Assembly (NCBI GenBank): GCA_030602885.1 | Contig: JAUVYV010000007.1 | Coordinates: 1-64,000, forward strand | Source of the DNA: Phycisphaerales bacterium | Lineage (GTDB): Bacteria > Planctomycetota > Phycisphaerae > Sedimentisphaerales > Anaerobacaceae | DNA: 64,000 nucleotides | Reading direction: 5' to 3' | Shown: piece by piece, positions 1-8,797 of the stretch | Layout: each line of letters starts with the position of its first letter | Position numbering within the stretch: the stretch's first letter is position 1 | Notes under the pieces: generated by a model | Database searches by the model: none | What the model was told of the DNA's origin: nothing | The model's input: only the letters and a program-made list of their open reading frames with translations | Made by a program: the position numbers and the translations under genes

Positions 1-12
1 CACTAGCGCAGA

Positions 13-36
13 CCCCGCACTCAGCGTAGTGCGGGG
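13..36. other. perfect 9-bp hairpin
   Basis: CCCCGCACT and AGTGCGGGG form a perfect 9-bp stem around a 6-base loop. No T-run follows on either strand, so it is not a standard intrinsic terminator as seen here. It may end a gene lying left of the window or be a dispersed hairpin. Confidence 0.5.
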
Positions 37-50
37 GGAAAAATAAACCG

Positions 51-78
51 TTGTGGGGTTGTCGGTTTTGGGTATAAT
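51..78 (+). promoter_or_regulatory. sigma70-like promoter
   Basis: TTGTGG and a perfect TATAAT are separated by 16 bp. It could drive the short ORF that overlaps its -10 box or, with a long leader, the defence pair starting at 429. The -10 match is strong and the -35 match is moderate. Confidence 0.45.
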
Positions 79-181
79 GTCGGGGTATGAAAAAGTCGTT
101 AGCATATTTGCCGAATACGGCCAAAAACTGCACGAAGTGACGGAAAAGATATGCAAAGAGAAGATAGGGTCGTTTATATAA
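77..181 (+). CDS. small ORF, unknown
   Basis: This 34-codon open frame starts MSGYEKVVSI and has a protein-like composition with alternating charged and hydrophobic residues. It is too short for the ORF track. The ATG lies inside the TATAAT box, so it could not be translated from a transcript started at that promoter. It may be the remnant of a longer gene disrupted when the neighbouring A+T-rich defence genes arrived. No family is recognised. Confidence 0.2.
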   Translation: MSGYEKVVSIFAEYGQKLHEVTEKICKEKIGSFI

Positions 182-428
182 TCGCAGGTTCTGCAAATTC
201 TGCCACAATTTCCCAGGTGCCAGCAAAAAAACAAATTCTGAGCAACACTGTTATTAGTCCCAAAAACACGATTTTTCATTTTTGGGTTGTTTTTTTGAAG
301 ATTTATCCTTGGAAAATTCTTGCGTCCGGCTGTATTAACCGATACTTTATATGAAATGACAATCTAAGATAACTGCCGTTTTTGCAGAAAATATGCAAAA
401 TCGGCAATAATATTGTGTGGAGAATCAA
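182..428. other. A+T-rich intergenic region
   Basis: No convincing gene is seen. The 67-codon ORF of the track (151-354) has low-complexity A+T-driven composition and no ribosome binding site. The segment shares the A+T-rich character of the defence genes that follow, which suggests it came with them. Confidence 0.4.
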
Positions 429-1742
429 ATGTTAGTCGAATTTCGAATAAAAAATTTCCGCTCTTTTCGAGATGAACAAGTGCTTAGTCTTGTCGCAAGT
501 AACGATACTGTGTTGGAGGAGAATTGTGCTACTGAGGGTAAATTGCGACTCTTAAAAGCTGTTGGAATCTACGGCCCAAATGCATCAGGCAAAAGTAATC
601 TTCTAAGGGCTTTGTCTACAATGAAGCAAATTATTATTGAAGGGCCAGCAAAGCCTGGAGAAAAACTACCTGTAACAGCCTTTAAGTTAAGTCATAAATA
701 CAGTAAAAAACCAAGTTCTTTTGAGGTCACTTTTTACCACGGGAAATTTCGTTATCAATATGGTTTTACCGCAACCAGCGAACAAATTCATGACGAATGG
801 CTTTATGCATATCCTATGGGTCGATTAAGAGACATACCACAAACTTTGTTTGAAAGAAAATTCAACAGAAAGACAGGTAAAACTGATTGGAAATTTGGTT
901 CTTATCTAAAAGGTGAAAAAGAAAAATTGAAAAATAGGGCCAAGAATAACGTCTTATTTCTTTCCGCTGGGGCGCAATGGAATAATGAGCAATTAACTAG
1001 GGTTTACGAATGGTTTTCAGAAAAGATTCTAATTATTCTACCTTCCGAGCGTTCTCCAGTATTAACAATTGATATGTTGATGAGTGCTGAGGAAGATGAG
1101 GAAAGGAAAAAACTCTCTTATAAATATATAAATATTATGATGAGACGTGCTGACTTCGGAATACATCGAATAAATATTGAAAAGGAAAAATTTGCACCAG
1201 AAGAGGTTAACCTTAAAAAAGTAGAATTCTCACCGACTGTACCGGAACAAGCACGCAATAAAATTCTGGAAGCTTTAAGAATCAAGGTCGAGTTTATCCA
1301 TCGAGTCGAACCGGCTTTAAGAGATGTACATTTTACTCCTTTAGAAGAATCAGATGGAACCAGGCGCTTTTTTGAGCTTGCTGGCCCTTGGCTGTTAGCA
1401 GTTACAAAGGGGATAACTTTATTGGTTGACGAAATTGAGACAAGCTTACATCCACATCTCGTTCGAGAATTGATTCAATTTATTCAGAGCCCAAAGCTTA
1501 AAAGAAAAGGAGCACAATTGATTTTTGTTACGCATGATACAACGCTTTTAGACCCAGAGTTGTTCCGGCGTGACCAGATATGGTTTACAGAAAAAGACAA
1601 AGGTGCTGGTACACAGTTGCATTCAATGTCGGATTATAAGGAGCGAAAACCAAGAAAAGGCGAAGCAATGCAAAAAGGATATTTGGCTGGCCGATACGGT
1701 GCAATTCCAATTCTGGAGGCATTTAGCATTCCCAATGGTTAG
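429..1742 (+). CDS. AbiLi/RloA-like AAA ATPase
   Basis: The protein is a RecF/OLD-type ATPase of about 437 residues. It opens with the family signature LVEFRIKNFRSF, has a Walker A GPNASGKSN near residue 50, and a Walker B plus signature region LLVDEIETSLHPHL near residue 340. These features match the ATPase of two-gene abortive-infection systems (AbiLi, RloA). I prefer the ATG at 429 to the GTG at 417 because GGAG sits 6 bases upstream of it. The next gene overlaps its end by 8 bases and encodes the matching RloB-like partner. Base composition is clearly more A+T-rich than the rest of the window, which suggests horizontal acquisition. The likely role is ATP-dependent sensing of phage infection that controls the RloB effector; the exact trigger cannot be read from the sequence. 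Confidence 0.88.
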   Translation: MLVEFRIKNFRSFRDEQVLSLVASNDTVLEENCATEGKLRLLKAVGIYGPNASGKSNLLRALSTMKQIIIEGPAKPGEKLPVTAFKLSHKYSKKPSSFEVTFYHGKFRYQYGFTATSEQIHDEWLYAYPMGRLRDIPQTLFERKFNRKTGKTDWKFGSYLKGEKEKLKNRAKNNVLFLSAGAQWNNEQLTRVYEWFSEKILIILPSERSPVLTIDMLMSAEEDEERKKLSYKYINIMMRRADFGIHRINIEKEKFAPEEVNLKKVEFSPTVPEQARNKILEALRIKVEFIHRVEPALRDVHFTPLEESDGTRRFFELAGPWLLAVTKGITLLVDEIETSLHPHLVRELIQFIQSPKLKRKGAQLIFVTHDTTLLDPELFRRDQIWFTEKDKGAGTQLHSMSDYKERKPRKGEAMQKGYLAGRYGAIPILEAFSIPNG

Positions 1743-2355
1743 ATCACGCCCAAGAAAAGAACTTAAACGCAAACCACCTTACAGAACTCCAAACAAGATA
1801 GAGCTTATTGTATGTGAAGGCTCGGCTACAGAGCCAGCGTATTTCAACGCATTGAGACGCAAATGGCGTGTTCAAATTAATGTGATTAGTCCAAGTGAAT
1901 CTGAGCCAATCACAGTTGTTGAGCGGGCCATTGCTAAAAAGAAAGAAATGGCAAAGCTTGGTATTCCATACGAAAAAGTGTGGTGTGTTGTGGATGTGGA
2001 AATACCGCCACATAACACGCTTGATAAAGCGTGGGAAAAAGCGAGGGAGACAGATGGGTTAGAACTTATCTTGACTAATCCGTGTATTGAATACTGGTTT
2101 CTTCTGCATTTCAAAAAGCGTACGGCACCATTTGGCAATAATGCCGATGCGATGGATGCACTCAACGCAGTTCATCCGTCTTATAAAAAAAGCCGTATTG
2201 GCTTTGATATTCTTTATCCTCGTACAGATACTGCAATTAAACATTCCAGGGAAGTGTTAGAAGAAAAAAGGTGTGGTGAGTACCTTCGAGATTGCAATCC
2301 TTCTGCCCACATACATAAAATTGTTGAACATCTTCGAAACATTGCTGCACTGTAA
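1735..2355 (+). CDS. RloB-like (AbiLii-type) protein
   Basis: The track lists a 261-residue frame from 1570. Its first 55 codons lie inside the ATPase gene, and the ATG at 1735 overlaps the upstream stop by 8 bases, giving 206 residues. RloB-family hallmarks are the N-terminal IVCEGSATEPAYF segment, the strand VWCVVDVE, and the conserved NPCIEYWFLLHF. The spacing of an early glutamate and a later acidic pair recalls a Toprim-like nuclease core, with DxE where DxD would be expected; that reading is inference. In AbiL-type pairs this protein is thought to be the effector. Translational coupling to the ATPase is implied by the overlap. Codon use is A+T-rich like its partner. Confidence 0.85.
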   Translation: MVRSRPRKELKRKPPYRTPNKIELIVCEGSATEPAYFNALRRKWRVQINVISPSESEPITVVERAIAKKKEMAKLGIPYEKVWCVVDVEIPPHNTLDKAWEKARETDGLELILTNPCIEYWFLLHFKKRTAPFGNNADAMDALNAVHPSYKKSRIGFDILYPRTDTAIKHSREVLEEKRCGEYLRDCNPSAHIHKIVEHLRNIAAL

Positions 2356-2695
2356 GTTTTTATTTTGCCAACAACAATAGGCCCAGACACCCGCCATTCG
2401 GCGGAGGTATCTCGAATTCGGCTACATCAAAGCAGCCAACGCAAAGCATTCCCACAGGGCAGGCTGGCAAGGCCCAAACCCCGCCCTTGCCGCCAAGGAA
2501 AAGATAGCGTATAGCGTATTTTTTGAGATTGCCACAGTCGCTTCGCTCCACTCGGAATGACGGAAAAGAATAGACCTCTCGACTGCGCTCGAGGTGACGA
2601 TGTTATGGATTCGCTAACGCGGCTCTACGCTTTGTTTGAGCCTTTTTGCAGCAAAATCGGCCTTGAAGCCCCAAAATGCGGCTTGTCTCTGCTGC
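2356..2695. other. intergenic region with repeat debris
   Basis: This stretch lies between the convergent RloB-like gene and the symporter gene. It contains a small CCGCC/GGCGG hairpin near 2391, a tandem GCGTATAGCGTAT, and a REP-like element listed separately. The 63-codon minus-strand ORF is rich in Cys, Gly and Pro and has no recognisable family, so it is not called. Confidence 0.4.
2525..2561 (-). repeat. REP-like element, short form
   Basis: Read on the minus strand it begins GTCATTCCGAG and ends GGCAATCTC. The element at 53369-53478 has closely matching ends (GTCATTACGAG and CGGCAATCTC). The two therefore look like members of one dispersed repeat family with different interiors. Confidence 0.5.
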
Positions 2696-4288
2696 CTACC
2701 AGAACTTGATGTAGATAGCGACCATGACGGTGACCCAGACGGCACACCACAGCCAGAGGTTCTTGTACCATGGGTAACCGAGTGCGAGCTCGGCTTCGGG
2801 CAGCTTCATCATCGAGGGACGCCAGACAAGCCCTTCTATCTGTTCGGGTTTGGGCGGCTTAGTAACGAGACTGAGCAGGGCTACGAAAACAAACGAGACA
2901 ACGAAGATAACGCCTGCCAGGTTGTACTCGTTCATCTGCCAGCCATAGCCCTGTTTGCCTACAAGCATCACGTAGGGCAGGACAAAGAGCGGCAATACAA
3001 GGAGCAGTCCCCATAATGCAGCGGTGTGTGTGGTTCGCTTCCAGAGGACGGCAAGAAGGAAGACGGCAGCGACGGGAGCGGCGATGAAGAACCAGCACTT
3101 CTGGAAGAACTCGAAGATGGAGCCGAACTGTCCCACCATGGGCGCCCACAAGGTGCCTACGATAAGGATGGTGGCGCTGGCCCATCGGCCTACCGTGATG
3201 AGCTTCTTGTCGGGCGTGTCCTTAAAGAATCTTGTGTATAAGTCCAGGGTGAAGATTGCGGAAGAAGAATGCATCAGTGCTTCAATTGTACTCATAACGG
3301 CCCCGCACAGGCCTGCCAGGACCAGGCCCTTGAGTCCGGTGCTGACAAGCTGTTTGACAACGAAGGGATAGGCAGTGTCGGGGTTCTCGAGATTCGGGTT
3401 GAGTGCATACGCGATGAGGCCGGGGAATTCGACGCAGAGACCGGTCAGAATCATTAAAAATCCGAGGAAGATTATACCCATTTTGCCGTCCCAGCGTGAT
3501 TTTGCCCCGAGGCAGCTCTGGACGATGGCCTGGTTGGTGCAGAAGTACCAGATGTTGGTTGAAAAGACGAGGACGACTATTGCCGTCCAGGGCAGCTCCG
3601 GATGGCTTCGCGGCAGGATGAGGTGGTTTCTTGCATCTTCCTCGGCCCAGAGGATTGCGCTGAGGCCTCCGGGGATTTTGTTAATGGCGAGGAAGAAGAC
3701 AAGGATGCCTGAAGCAAGCAGGAGGATTGCCTGAAACGTCTGTGCCCAGGCCACGGAAATCATCCCGCCGTAGATAGTAAAGCCTCCGGCCACGATTGCC
3801 ATGAGCCAGATGCCGCTCTGGAGAGGGATTGCCGGGAAGATTTCGTTCAAAAGCAGCCCGCCCGTATAAAGAACCCCGGGCAGAATGATAAAAACCGCCG
3901 CGAGGATACTGATAGCTGCATAAAGGTTACGAGGGCCGTCGCCGAATCGCTTTTCGAGATAGCCGGGCATCGTGACTATTCTCTTATTCAGGTAAATGGG
4001 CAGGAAAATCCAGAGCAGTATCAGCATCGCTGGCCAGTTACACCACTCCCAGTTGAAGACGACGATTCCCCAGCGGTGTGTGAAGCCAGCCGAGCCGACA
4101 AACTGCTCGGTGCTTATGGAAGAGGCGACCATTGCGAATCCGATGACGTACCAGGGCAGACGGCTTGATGTAACGAAGTAATCGCGTGCGGACTCCTTCT
4201 TCTTTCGGCCCATATAAAAGCCGATGAGAACAACGATGACAAAGTAGGCAACGAAAACGCCGGTATCGAGAACGCCGATTTCCTCCAT
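2696..4288 (-). CDS. SSS-family sodium/sugar symporter
   Basis: The 530-residue protein is a polytopic sodium:solute symporter of the SLC5/SglT type that takes up a sugar or sugar-like solute with Na+. The sequence shows about 13-14 hydrophobic segments. An early cytoplasmic stretch GRKKKESARDYFVTSSRLPWYVIGFAMVAS carries the family's RLPWYVIG-like motif, followed by ISTEQFVGSAG. An AGGAG lies 6 bases before the ATG. The gene is last in a leftward operon after an isomerase and an FGGY kinase (12-base gap), so its substrate is probably the sugar those enzymes process. Regulation likely comes from the shared promoter/operator at 7244-7290. Exact substrate is unknown. Confidence 0.9.
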   Translation of the reverse strand: MEEIGVLDTGVFVAYFVIVVLIGFYMGRKKKESARDYFVTSSRLPWYVIGFAMVASSISTEQFVGSAGFTHRWGIVVFNWEWCNWPAMLILLWIFLPIYLNKRIVTMPGYLEKRFGDGPRNLYAAISILAAVFIILPGVLYTGGLLLNEIFPAIPLQSGIWLMAIVAGGFTIYGGMISVAWAQTFQAILLLASGILVFFLAINKIPGGLSAILWAEEDARNHLILPRSHPELPWTAIVVLVFSTNIWYFCTNQAIVQSCLGAKSRWDGKMGIIFLGFLMILTGLCVEFPGLIAYALNPNLENPDTAYPFVVKQLVSTGLKGLVLAGLCGAVMSTIEALMHSSSAIFTLDLYTRFFKDTPDKKLITVGRWASATILIVGTLWAPMVGQFGSIFEFFQKCWFFIAAPVAAVFLLAVLWKRTTHTAALWGLLLVLPLFVLPYVMLVGKQGYGWQMNEYNLAGVIFVVSFVFVALLSLVTKPPKPEQIEGLVWRPSMMKLPEAELALGYPWYKNLWLWCAVWVTVMVAIYIKFW

Positions 4289-4300
4289 GGGTAACTCCTG

Positions 4301-5800
4301 TTATAATGCAAAACACCTTTCGTTTGCTTCCACGAACTTCTCGAAGATAGTCTGATATGCTCTGACATTCTGCTCGATGGGTACTACAACGGATTCGGTC
4401 TGTACTATACTGTCGGCGGCCTGCTCGAAGCTGTCGAATATCCCTATTGCCCTAGCCTGCAGGATGGCAGTGCCCACCGCCGCCGCCTCCGCACACTTCA
4501 TCGTTGTTACGGGCTTGCCCAGGATGTCCGCTTTTATCTGATTCCAGAGCCGGCTTTTTGAGCCTCCGCCCAACGACCGAATCTCTTTGCATTCAAGGCC
4601 GAGTCGCTCCATCTCGGTGATATATTGTTTCAGGACAAATCCTATTGACTCCATCACCGCCCTGGCGAAGTGCGGGCGGTCGTGGTGCAGCTCGAGTCCG
4701 CAGAATACGCCCTTTGCATCGGCCCTGATGTCACCGGTGCCGGGTCCCGCGAGGTACGGCAGGAAGATAAGCCCCTGACTGCCCGGCGGAATTTCAGCCG
4801 CCAGCGCAGTCATCCGGTCGTAGGCATCTGCCCCCGTCCCGGCTGCCCGGTCTTTTTCTGCTGTGAAGAATACGTCCCGGAGCCATTTGAATGCCATTCC
4901 TCCGGTTGGGCACCAGCCAATGAGGAAATACTCGTCGGGTATGGCGTGGTATTGTACTGCCATACTTCTCTTCCCGCTTTTGTCGGGGAAGGACGCGATG
5001 GTTCCGCAAACGGCCAGGGCCGCTCCGGTCGTCTCGGTGACGATGCCGCTTTTTATATTGCCGGCTCCAATCATTGCTGCGGTCTGGTCCATCGCCCCGG
5101 TGACGACCTTTGTGCCGGCGGCAAGGCCGGTCTGTTTGCACACGGACGGCTGCACCTCGCCGATCACTTCGCCCGATTCACACAGTTCAACGAGCATCTC
5201 GGTCGAAACGCCAACGTAGTCAAGAATCTCGGCCCACCACTTTTTGTTTATGATGTCGAGCATGAACGATGAGGTGTAGAGCGAGTACTCGCCTTTGAAC
5301 AGTCCCGTCAGGCGGTACAGGATATAGTCTTCGGGAAGGAGGAACTTGCGAGTCTTCCGGTAGGTGTCGGGCTCATTCTTCTTCAGCCAGAGCATCTTGG
5401 TGATTGGCCAGGTGGCTACGACATCCAATTGGCCGGTATTGTTCTCCGTCTTCAGGGCGGCCTTTATCTCTTCGGCTTCTCTGCCCGAGCGGTTGTCCAT
5501 CCAGACAATGGCGTTGCGCAGGGTATTGCCTTGCTTGTCGAGGCAGATCAGCGTTTCGCCCTGACTGCAGATGCCCACAGATTTGATTTGCGCAGTGGGG
5601 ACTTTGGATTTTTCCAGCACCTCTTTGATGCCTTCGACGCAGCAGTTCCAGTAAATCTCCGGATTCAATTCGACAATATTCTCGGCGGGCGTATGCAGGG
5701 TGTATTCTCTCGTCGATATGGCGCCGACCTCGCCGTCGCTGCCGACGAGAGCAACCTTCACCGACGTCGTGCCGATATCGAGTGAGATGAAGTGATCCAA
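4301..5800 (-). CDS. FGGY-family carbohydrate kinase
   Basis: This 499-residue protein is an FGGY sugar kinase of the size of xylulokinase. It has the N-terminal phosphate loop SLDIGTTSVKVALV, the substrate-site segment NAIVWMDNRSG, the central GAMDQTAAMIGAG, and the C-terminal SLGGGSKSRLWNQIKADI. It would phosphorylate a ketose using ATP in the cytoplasm. It probably acts on the product of the FucI/AraA-like isomerase encoded just upstream (10-base gap). The start is a TTG with AAGGAG 6 bases before it. Because a DhnA/LsrF-type aldolase is encoded in the same regulon, the product could be a ketose-1-phosphate or related ester. LsrK-like activity is a less likely alternative. Confidence 0.88.
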   Translation of the reverse strand: MDHFISLDIGTTSVKVALVGSDGEVGAISTREYTLHTPAENIVELNPEIYWNCCVEGIKEVLEKSKVPTAQIKSVGICSQGETLICLDKQGNTLRNAIVWMDNRSGREAEEIKAALKTENNTGQLDVVATWPITKMLWLKKNEPDTYRKTRKFLLPEDYILYRLTGLFKGEYSLYTSSFMLDIINKKWWAEILDYVGVSTEMLVELCESGEVIGEVQPSVCKQTGLAAGTKVVTGAMDQTAAMIGAGNIKSGIVTETTGAALAVCGTIASFPDKSGKRSMAVQYHAIPDEYFLIGWCPTGGMAFKWLRDVFFTAEKDRAAGTGADAYDRMTALAAEIPPGSQGLIFLPYLAGPGTGDIRADAKGVFCGLELHHDRPHFARAVMESIGFVLKQYITEMERLGLECKEIRSLGGGSKSRLWNQIKADILGKPVTTMKCAEAAAVGTAILQARAIGIFDSFEQAADSIVQTESVVVPIEQNVRAYQTIFEKFVEANERCFAL

Positions 5801-5810
5801 CTCCCTCTCC

Positions 5811-7175
5811 TTACATTCCTTCGTAAACGAGCTCGACGCCCAATAGCTTGCACAGATATGTCATTTCCACCGCCCAGTCGCCGTACACAATAGAGAAATG
5901 CTGTGCAGGCACGTGGTCCACGAAGTGCTTCAGCGTCCCGTCCAGGACAATCTCAACGCTCGGATGCATCCCCGGCTCTTCGAAGCCGACCTCAATCCAC
6001 TTCCTTGCTTCGACCGCTTTGCCTGTCACCATGTGAATCTTCGGTACTCCACCTGAGACATAAGGTCTGATCATCGTAACTCTGCCTGTCTTCATCTTCG
6101 AGCAGTTCATCAGCCCTTCCCACGGGTCGGTCGTGAAGAGCTTGCCTTGTTTTTGTCCCTTGATCATCGAAGGCGGCAGGAATCCGCAAACGCCGAACAG
6201 GATCCGGTCGTCCCAGAGCTCATACGATTCGACAAATGTGGCGACCTCGTCGCTGACGGAATTCAGGAGCACATGTCCCAGCATCCCCGCTATATCGTTT
6301 TCGCAAACATAAAAGCAGTCATCGCCGACGAGGGTGCCTATCATACAGGGTGCACAGCTCATGTGTGACATCATACCTTCGACGCACTTGAGTGATATGG
6401 CGGAGAGTTTCTTTTCCCTTATGATTTTGCGGACGGCGAGGGTGAGGGAGGCGACCCTTTGGAGTGTTTCGTCTTTTGGTTTTTGGCCTAAGAACTTCCA
6501 TTCCTTCTTCAGCTCAGCCACAAGTCTGTTTGCCTGCGCTTTGCCTACAGCCGCCGCCTTATTCTCGACCTCGAGCATGTCGAAGAAATCAGTTTGAACG
6601 CCAAAAGTGTTGCGCAGAAGCGTTTTGTCCATGTCGGTGGTGTACAAACCCATGTCGCCGAAACCCATGCTGCCGAGGCGTTTGCTCTTCAGGTCGTTGA
6701 CCGCTTTTGCTGCCTTCGCAAACTGCAATATCTCACCGACCTTTGTATCGGTATCCGGCGGCTCATGTAGAAAATCGAATTCGATCCCCGCAGCCCGCAT
6801 CGGCTCCAGTATCCCCGGTGCTCCCGCCCCTGCGGCAGGTGTGAGAATATATCCCTGCTTTTGCGTCCTGCCGCCTGTGGCGTAGAGCAGCATCGGCAGA
6901 TGCTTGTTGGCGAGCAAAAAGGGCATCGCGCCCCTGGCATCCAGCCAGCTTGCCACGACAACAAGAAGCAGGTCACAGCCCTTCGGCGAAAATGCTTCGA
7001 TCGCCGCCTGCCCCTGTTCGTAGTTCTGCACCTTCGGGATTTGTCTGAATGTAAACGCTCCTGTCTTCTGCAGGTCCTTGCGGACACGGGCGGTTATCTT
7101 ATCGACGAAACCCAGGGAATATCCCTCGTATCCAAGTCCGACGATACCGGCGACGATTCTTTTTCGGTCAGCCAT
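5811..7175 (-). CDS. L-fucose/L-arabinose isomerase-like protein
   Basis: The 454-residue protein belongs to the FucI/AraA-related family (COG2407 type). The N-terminal half, ending around LLYATGGR, resembles the Rossmann-like domains of these isomerases. The C-terminal domain contains SLKCVEGMMSHMSCAPCMIGTLVGDD, matching the E-x(n)-cysteine-rich substrate-side segment of the family. It probably interconverts an aldose and a ketose with a bound divalent metal. It is the first gene of a leftward operon with kinase and symporter. The start ATG has AGGAG 7 bases upstream. The leader is about 64 bases from the promoter at 7246-7273. Sugar specificity cannot be assigned from sequence alone. Confidence 0.82.
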   Translation of the reverse strand: MADRKRIVAGIVGLGYEGYSLGFVDKITARVRKDLQKTGAFTFRQIPKVQNYEQGQAAIEAFSPKGCDLLLVVVASWLDARGAMPFLLANKHLPMLLYATGGRTQKQGYILTPAAGAGAPGILEPMRAAGIEFDFLHEPPDTDTKVGEILQFAKAAKAVNDLKSKRLGSMGFGDMGLYTTDMDKTLLRNTFGVQTDFFDMLEVENKAAAVGKAQANRLVAELKKEWKFLGQKPKDETLQRVASLTLAVRKIIREKKLSAISLKCVEGMMSHMSCAPCMIGTLVGDDCFYVCENDIAGMLGHVLLNSVSDEVATFVESYELWDDRILFGVCGFLPPSMIKGQKQGKLFTTDPWEGLMNCSKMKTGRVTMIRPYVSGGVPKIHMVTGKAVEARKWIEVGFEEPGMHPSVEIVLDGTLKHFVDHVPAQHFSIVYGDWAVEMTYLCKLLGVELVYEGM

Positions 7176-7243
7176 TGTATATCTCCTGCAATGTTTGGTC
7201 CTGCCTGAATCCTCATCAGATTACGCAAAATCTTAGTTGCGTG

Positions 7244-7290
7244 CCATTATACGAAATGTTAAATTGTGTTCAAGTGTGTTTTTTAATAAC
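7244..7290 (-). promoter_or_regulatory. promoter with phased AACA operator, copy 1
   Basis: Read leftward, this 47-bp sequence contains -35 TTGAAC (7268-7273), 16 bp, and -10 TATAAT (7246-7251). Three AACA units (TGTT at 7257, 7267 and 7277 on the plus strand) are spaced exactly 10 bp apart. It matches the element at 13821-13867 at 43 of 47 positions. It drives the isomerase-kinase-symporter operon and is probably bound by the DeoR-type regulator encoded at 12966-13748. Confidence 0.82.
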
Positions 7291-7322
7291 ATTTTATTGC
7301 CGCCGGGCCAGAGAGTTAACAA

Positions 7323-7410
7323 CCACGGGTTAAAACCCGTGGCATAGCCGGTTCGGGCTTTGCCCGTCCGCCTTTGGCGGGTAACTTCATCTACGGGTTG
7401 AACCCCGTAG
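7323..7410. repeat. cluster of GGGTT-type hairpins
   Basis: CCACGGGTTAAAACCCGTGG (7323-7342) and CTACGGGTTGAACCCCGTAG (7391-7410) are related inverted repeats. They flank further short hairpins such as CGGGCTTTGCCCG. Such clusters typically are dispersed repeats in intergenic DNA. They separate the two divergent promoters here and could also act as a transcription barrier. Confidence 0.6.
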
Positions 7411-7431
7411 AATTGCGGCGGAAGATTAAAA

Positions 7432-7460
7432 TTGTAAAGCGTGAACAGATAGGTTAAAAT
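7432..7460 (+). promoter_or_regulatory. sigma70-like promoter
   Basis: TTGTAA and TAAAAT are 17 bp apart, 32 bases before the start of the Tat-exported oxidoreductase gene. The AACA operator is not repeated here, so this unit may be controlled separately from the divergent operon. Confidence 0.55.
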
Positions 7461-7492
7461 CCAGAAAAATTGGGTGAAGAAGGAGACAAATA

Positions 7493-8797
7493 ATGGGTCA
7501 CAAAACACATGACAAATCGGGCAGATTATCCCGAAGGGATTTCATCAAGACCTCCACGGCCGTTTCATTGGCGGCTCTGGGCTCCGGGGCAAGCAAGGTA
7601 TTTGCTGCCGGCTCGGAAAAAATACGGTACGGGATAATAGGTTTTGGAGGCCGTGCCTCCGGAGCGGCAAGCAACGCCGTCTTCGCCGACCCCGCTGTAG
7701 AAATCGTCGCTGCGGCGGATATGTTCGACGACCATATCGACAAATCGCTCAACAAGCTCAGAAATGGATCGCAGTGGGTCACCAAGATACCGAGCGAGAA
7801 ACTCAAGATAACCAAAGACACCAGGTTCACCGGCTTCGACGCATATAAGAAGCTGCTCGAATGCGACGTGGACGTCGTCATCCTGGCCTCGTCGCCGGGC
7901 TTCAGGCCCAGACACCTCAAGGCTTGCGTCGAGGCGGGCAAACACATCTTCATGGAGAAACCCGTTGCGGTGGACCCTGTCGGCGTCCACTCGATAATAG
8001 CTTCCTGTGAAAAGGCCAAGGAAAAAGGGCTTACCGTCGTCGCCGGGACCATGAAACGTCACGACCCCTCTTACATTGAAATCATGGAGCGAATTCATGG
8101 CGGAGCCATAGGCGAGCTCGTGGCAGGCCAGTGCTACTACAACACCGGCCTGCTCTGGATCCATCCCAGACGGCCCGAATGGTCCGACATGGAATGGCAG
8201 ATTCGTAACTGGTATTACTTAACATGGCTTTCCGGCGACCATATCGTCGAGCAGCACATCCACAATATCGATGCGCTCAACTGGGCATTCAACGGCCATC
8301 CGGTCAAGTGCCTCGGCGTGGGCGGCCGAGAAGTTCGTACCGATCCGAAATGGGGCAATATCTATGACCATTTCACGACCGAGTTCGAATATGCCAACGG
8401 CGCAAGGGTCATGAGCATGTGTCGCCAGACGGACGGATGCAGCGACCGCATGTCGGAGAGAGTCGTTGGAACAAAGGGCGTTGCGATTCTGGAAAGACGC
8501 GAAATCCAGGGCGAAAATGCCTACAAGTACGAGGCCGAGCGCGTTGACCCATACATTCAGGAACATAAAGACCTGATTGAAAGTATGCGCCAGGGCAAGG
8601 CCGTCAACGAAGGCCAACAGGTTGCCGAAAGCACTCTCACCGCTGTCATGGGCAGGATGAGCGCCTATACAGGCCGAGAACTGAAATGGGACTGGGTTAT
8701 GAACGCATCCAAGCTCGACCTGATGCCGGAAAAACTCGAGTTCGGCGATTTGCCCGTCAGGCCGGTAGCTGTACCCGGACAAACACAGTTAGTCTGA
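7493..8797 (+). CDS. Tat-exported Gfo/Idh/MocA oxidoreductase
   Basis: The 434-residue protein starts with a twin-arginine signal, LSRRDFIKTSTAVSLAALG, with a likely cleavage near residue 39. The NAD(P)-binding fold follows: YGIIGFGGRASGAAS, then the conserved MEKPVAVDP. The C-terminal half is the alpha/beta sheet domain of the family, with HNIDALNW near the active site. It probably oxidises or reduces a sugar or glycoside ring carbon in the periplasm using a tightly bound nucleotide cofactor; that location is inferred from the Tat signal. An AAGGAG precedes the ATG. It has its own promoter, divergent from the isomerase operon. Confidence 0.88.
   Translation: MGHKTHDKSGRLSRRDFIKTSTAVSLAALGSGASKVFAAGSEKIRYGIIGFGGRASGAASNAVFADPAVEIVAAADMFDDHIDKSLNKLRNGSQWVTKIPSEKLKITKDTRFTGFDAYKKLLECDVDVVILASSPGFRPRHLKACVEAGKHIFMEKPVAVDPVGVHSIIASCEKAKEKGLTVVAGTMKRHDPSYIEIMERIHGGAIGELVAGQCYYNTGLLWIHPRRPEWSDMEWQIRNWYYLTWLSGDHIVEQHIHNIDALNWAFNGHPVKCLGVGGREVRTDPKWGNIYDHFTTEFEYANGARVMSMCRQTDGCSDRMSERVVGTKGVAILERREIQGENAYKYEAERVDPYIQEHKDLIESMRQGKAVNEGQQVAESTLTAVMGRMSAYTGRELKWDWVMNASKLDLMPEKLEFGDLPVRPVAVPGQTQLV

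Noticed and set aside
13-36. Terminator at the left edge
   Set aside because: The stem is perfect, but neither strand has a T-run, so it is listed only as a hairpin.
151-354. 67-codon ORF at the left end
   Set aside because: No ribosome binding site, A+T-driven composition and no family features. It overlaps the better-looking 34-codon frame only marginally.
1570-1734. N-terminal extension of the RloB-like ORF
   Set aside because: It lies within the ATPase gene in another frame. Family similarity begins after the ATG at 1735.
2360-2551. 63-codon minus-strand ORF
   Set aside because: It lies in intergenic repeat debris, has a Cys/Gly/Pro-rich composition and includes the REP-like element, so it is not treated as a gene.
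7323-7410. CRISPR-like repeats
   Set aside because: The hairpins are not identical and have irregular spacing with no spacer pattern; they are dispersed inverted repeats.
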